A model generated the notes under the pieces. That model saw nothing but the letters and a program-made list of their open reading frames with translations. It was not told the origin of the DNA and did not search any database. Shown here piece by piece: positions 25,136 to 27,081 of a DNA stretch of 27,081 nucleotides. This DNA is from CAZZIZ01 sp964654535 (GTDB taxonomy: Bacteria; Bacteroidota; Bacteroidia; Chitinophagales; UBA2359): contig CAZZIZ010000018.1 of the NCBI GenBank assembly GCA_964654535.1, positions 1 through 27,081 of the forward strand. Direction: 5' to 3'. Each line of letters begins with the position of its first letter. The first letter of the stretch is position 1. The position numbers were made by a program, and so were the translations under genes.

Positions 25136-26200
25136 CTATGAACCGGCCAGATATTCATGATACTCTTCTCGAACAGCATCAATCTTACGATGCATTATAT
25201 AAAACCACAAAGGCGGAAACAAAGAGCAAACCATCATAGCCGGATAGCCCGCTGGCATTTGAGGACTATCATCAAAGTGGCGAAGCGTTTGATACTTTCG
25301 CGAAGGTCTGAAATGATGGTCAGAGTGTCGGGTCAACTCAAACAAAAGCAAACGTCCTAGAAAGTAATTCGAATTCCAAGAATGAACGGGTAAGACTTTT
25401 TCATACGCACCATTCGACTTTTGCTTTCGCAATAGACCATAATGCTCTATGTAGTTCACCAACTCTAAAGTCATAATACCGATTAGCGCGGCAATAATAA
25501 AGTAGAGCATTACCCAAGCGCCAAAGACAATACCAATACTGGCACAAAAAGCAAGCTGAATTAAGATATACCAGAGCATTTCATTTCTCCAATGAAACCA
25601 GGAAAGACCCAGTTTTCTCAAGCGCTTACTTTCAAGCTTGCACGCCGAGACAAAACCCATCACAACACTACGTACATAAAAGAAATAGAAGTTTTCGCCA
25701 TAGCGGGCAGTTGCAGGATCATCTTTTGTGGCTACGTGTAAATGATGTCCACGATTGTGCTCTATGTAGAAATGCATATACAAAGAAGAAAGCAATAACA
25801 TCTTGGCCATCACTTTTTCGTAAGCAGTATGCCGATGTCCCAGTTCGTGCGCTATGTTAATACCAAAGCCACCACAGGCAATACCCATACAAAGCACTTT
25901 GCCAGTAATCTCAAAACCAGTCCAATCGACAAAAGCCAGTTGATAGAAGAAATAGAAAAGCAAGCCATAGTGCAGAGGCAGCATGATATACATTATGAAA
26001 TCGTAGCTGCGATCTTCTTTTGCCAGTTGTTCTTCAACCTTCGTCATATTGACCTCGCTGGCTGGAAAAAGCTGCTCCAAAATCGGTACTAAGAGAAAGG
26101 CATAAATAGCAAGACTGAAAGTCCACCAGCCAGAATACGAAAGGCTTAGCCATAAAAAAATGGGCACGGTAAATGCAGGAAAATACTTTAGTGCTTTCAT
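25136..26200 (-). CDS. alkB: AlkB-type alkane 1-monooxygenase (membrane di-iron hydroxylase)
   Basis: The 354-residue membrane protein has about six helices and the full histidine set of the integral-membrane di-iron oxygenases: HELGHRH (118-124), EHNRGHHLH (147-155), NYIEHYGL (249-256) and LTRHSDHH (289-296). The spacing and the words NYIEHYGL and RHSDHHFRPSRKYQTLR separate AlkB from ordinary fatty acid desaturases. AlkB hydroxylates the terminal carbon of medium-chain alkanes using rubredoxin electrons. No rubredoxin or reductase gene lies in the window and no rubredoxin domain is fused. The gene is divergent from purU with 72 bp between starts. The exact substrate (alkane or another fatty chain) is not determined by sequence. 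Confidence 0.92.
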   Translation of the reverse strand: MKALKYFPAFTVPIFLWLSLSYSGWWTFSLAIYAFLLVPILEQLFPASEVNMTKVEEQLAKEDRSYDFIMYIMLPLHYGLLFYFFYQLAFVDWTGFEITGKVLCMGIACGGFGINIAHELGHRHTAYEKVMAKMLLLSSLYMHFYIEHNRGHHLHVATKDDPATARYGENFYFFYVRSVVMGFVSACKLESKRLRKLGLSWFHWRNEMLWYILIQLAFCASIGIVFGAWVMLYFIIAALIGIMTLELVNYIEHYGLLRKQKSNGAYEKVLPVHSWNSNYFLGRLLLFELTRHSDHHFRPSRKYQTLRHFDDSPQMPAGYPAMMVCSLFPPLWFYIMHRKIDAVREEYHEYLAGS

Positions 26201-26255
26201 AAGTACTTCTTATTGATTCAATATATAGTATTCTCACAAAAAGCCCTCAAAGAAC

Positions 26256-26263
26256 TATCTTTA
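26256..26263 (+). promoter_or_regulatory. Candidate -7 box TATCTTTA just before purU
   Basis: TATCTTTA differs from TAnnTTTG only at the last base and lies nine bases before the purU ATG, so the mRNA would be leaderless or nearly so. The same word stands four bases before the lipoprotein start (12839-12846, minus strand). No good -33 TTTG is found 19 bp upstream in either case. Confidence 0.25.
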
Positions 26264-26272
26264 TTTTCCCAA

Positions 26273-27081
26273 ATGGACGATTGCCAACATACACTACTCA
26301 TACAATGCGATGACCAACCAGGACTGATTTATCAGATAACCAACATCGTTTTCCATCAGCAGTTCAATATTCTAAGCAGTAATGAATACGTAGATGTAGA
26401 GAAAAACCGATTTTTCTTCCGATCAGTAATATGCGGTCAGGTAGATACTTTCGTGCTCTCAGAGTCACTTAAGAAGGTGCTACCCAAAGAATCAGAACTT
26501 CGATTGGTTCGCGAAGAGAAAAAACGCATTGTTGTGCTTGCCACCAAGGAGCATCATTGTTTGGGCGAAATCTTAATTAAGAATCAGTTCGACGAATTGG
26601 GGGCAGAAGTACTTTGTGTCATAAGCAACCACAAAATCCTTGAACCACTGGTCAAAAAATTTGACCTGCCTTTCCACCACGTCCCAACCAAAGGACTGAG
26701 CAGAGAAGAGCACGAAGCTAAAGTGGTGAAAGTTATAGACAAGTACGATCCAACATTTTTGGTGCTCGCAAAATACATGCGCATTCTTACGCCAAGTTTT
26801 GTAGAGAGATACCCGAATCGAATCATTAATATACACCACAGCTTTTTGCCAGCGTTTATTGGTGCCAATCCTTATGGACAAGCGCACGATAGGGGAGTGA
26901 AAATTATTGGAGCCACCGCCCATTTCGTAAACAACGAACTCGACCAGGGCCCGATCATAACGCAAAACGTAATCAACGTAAATCACGACCACACCCCGAA
27001 GTCGCTAGCGGCTGCAGGAAAAGAAGTAGAAAAAACCGTGCTCAACCGTGCACTCAAATTAGTTTTCGAAGAGCGAGTCTT
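26273..27081 (+). CDS. purU: Formyltetrahydrofolate deformylase (3' end beyond window)
   Basis: PurU hydrolyses 10-formyltetrahydrofolate to formate and tetrahydrofolate, balancing one-carbon pools and supplying formate for purine synthesis. The visible 269 codons cover an N-terminal ACT-like domain (about residues 5-80; begins MDDCQHTLLIQCDDQPGLIY) and the formyltransferase-type catalytic domain. The catalytic motif HHSFLPAFIGANPYGQAHDRG includes the Asn-x-His just before it (NIHHS), and the later Asp lies in NELDQGPII. The frame is open to the window edge; with a family length near 280 residues, only about 10-20 residues are missing. Confidence 0.96.
   Translation, partial: MDDCQHTLLIQCDDQPGLIYQITNIVFHQQFNILSSNEYVDVEKNRFFFRSVICGQVDTFVLSESLKKVLPKESELRLVREEKKRIVVLATKEHHCLGEILIKNQFDELGAEVLCVISNHKILEPLVKKFDLPFHHVPTKGLSREEHEAKVVKVIDKYDPTFLVLAKYMRILTPSFVERYPNRIINIHHSFLPAFIGANPYGQAHDRGVKIIGATAHFVNNELDQGPIITQNVINVNHDHTPKSLAAAGKEVEKTVLNRALKLVFEERV

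Noticed and set aside
25136..26200. Annotation as fatty acid desaturase
   Set aside because: The NYIEHYGL and RHSDHH motifs and their spacing fit AlkB better.

Overview
The window looks like chromosomal DNA from a Bacteroidota bacterium, probably a marine Flavobacteriia-type organism. Support: two very large secreted proteins end in type IX secretion (T9SS) type A sorting domains; one carries SprB-like repeats; there is a Bacteroidota-style CcmB/CcmC/CcmD cluster; Shine-Dalgarno sequences are scarce and several starts are GTG or TTG; and one divergent region has a TAnnTTTG-type -7 box. No rRNA, tRNA, CRISPR array, transposase or phage gene was seen.

Layout. Positions 1-2.5 kb: hemB (heme synthesis) followed 9 bp later by a MATE exporter. 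2.5-5.4 kb, minus strand: a one-TM small protein, a membrane-anchored alpha/beta hydrolase and a secreted M23 peptidase whose usual second metal-site His is Cys. 5.5-7.4 kb, plus: an MsbA-type ABC exporter. It converges, with overlapping stop codons, on a minus-strand DAO-family FAD oxidoreductase (7.35-8.4 kb). 8.8-11.8 kb, minus: ccmB-ccmC-ccmD, then glutamate dehydrogenase with its own strong terminator. 11.9-13.9 kb, minus: an unrecognised lipoprotein and an overlapping pair made of an ArsC/Spx-fold protein without the catalytic Cys and a Lon N-domain protein. 14-14.6 kb, plus: a DUF899 thioredoxin-like protein. 15.3-25.1 kb, plus: two giant T9SS cargo proteins on either side of a fused DppD-DppF-type peptide ABC ATPase. 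25.1-26.2 kb, minus: an AlkB-type alkane hydroxylase. 26.3 kb to the edge, plus: purU, cut at its 3' end.

Two things stand out. First, the 1489-residue T9SS protein is built from 14 tandem domains of about 95 residues, each with exactly four cysteines at matching positions; these account for all 56 Cys after the signal peptide. Second, the three intergenic gaps longer than 300 bp are filled with structured repeats. Four copies (two on each strand) of one element share a core fold of nested hairpins around conserved blocks. The stems differ in sequence but keep pairing, which points to a structured RNA or an RNA-selected mobile repeat. Other hairpin repeats are packed beside them, and one repeat array has been read into the apparent N-terminus of the FAD oxidoreductase frame.
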